From an uncultured Bacteroides sp. (lineage in GTDB: Bacteria; Bacteroidota; Bacteroidia; Bacteroidales; Bacteroidaceae), in assembly GCF_963676325.1 (NCBI RefSeq), contig NZ_OY781099.1, positions 3,162,001-3,226,000 of the forward strand: 64,000 nt of DNA. Direction: 5' to 3'. Shown one piece after another: positions 63,782 to 64,000 of the stretch; position 1 is the stretch's first letter; each line of letters begins with the position of its first letter. A program made the translations under genes and the position numbers. The notes beneath the pieces were generated by a model. It ran no database searches. It was not told the DNA's origin and worked only from the letters and a program-made list of their open reading frames with translations.

Positions 63782-64000
63782 AGTGGATTGAATATAGCTT
63801 CCCTGTTCCCTGTGGTTGGCATTAATTAATGAGAGACGTAGGAACTTACAACTGAACATTGCACGCCTCTTTTCTTAAAAAACAAAGCATCAGGGAAAAT
63901 AGTTGCTTAAAAAAAGAATACATTAATTAATTTTAAAACATTTAACATCCATAGCCCTCGTTTTTATGTAAAAATGAGAATCATGTTTTATGTTTATTTT

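Overview
The window looks like chromosome of a Bacteroidales gut bacterium, most likely Bacteroidaceae. The signs are AT-rich DNA, promoters of the TAnnTTTG type instead of a standard -10 box, weak Shine-Dalgarno sequences, SusC/SusD pairs, a hybrid two-component regulator, GldB, and long one-strand surface-polysaccharide operons. I saw no tRNA, rRNA, CRISPR array, transposase or integrase.

Layout. (1) 1-4250: housekeeping genes, namely the end of lipA, a membrane protein with a Nudix-like tail, an RsmI-like methyltransferase, a GldB-like lipoprotein and fabI. (2) 4400-20300: a pectin-degradation block. It encodes GH28, a DUF4861 protein, GH43, a HAD phosphatase and an esterase on the plus strand, and a hybrid two-component sensor, a CE12-CE8 fusion, a CE8 pectinesterase and GH105 on the minus strand. 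No SusC/SusD pair lies in this block. A four-fold TGTACA array with exact 22-bp spacing sits upstream of the regulator, and a 31-residue membrane protein follows it. (3) 20515-21684: a lone WecA/MraY-like transferase. (4) 21700-36060: a mannan or N-glycan locus with ECF sigma factor, FecR anti-sigma, SusC with an STN signalling domain, SusD, GH92, GH2 and GH125. (5) 36190-44960: a compact six-gene cassette with no name I know. It encodes a lipoprotein with a vWA-like fold, a 3-TM protein, a tubulin-like GTPase, a giant Hsp70/actin-fold ATPase, a MotA/ZorA-like stator with a long cytoplasmic tail, and a MotB/ZorB-like OmpA-domain partner. (6) 45180-60760: a surface-polysaccharide operon read leftwards, with a 4,6-dehydratase-like enzyme, initiating transferase, aminotransferase, glycosyltransferases, a complete GDP-heptose pathway, Wzy, Wzx, a pyruvyl transferase, an acyl carrier protein and an FrhB-acyltransferase fusion. 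(7) 60980-63800: a GH16 gene, an inverted and internally deleted GH16 relative, and a BspA-like leucine-rich-repeat protein.

The cassette in (5) is the best candidate for an undescribed system. It joins an ion-motor-type stator pair to two cytoskeletal/chaperone-type NTPases and an envelope vWA lipoprotein, with gaps of 2 to 17 bp and one plausible promoter. It resembles the ZorA/ZorB part of Zorya anti-phage systems but has no helicase or nuclease, and its MotB-like subunit has Gly where the ion-carrying Asp should be. Its function is inference only; the domain calls rest on motifs read by eye.
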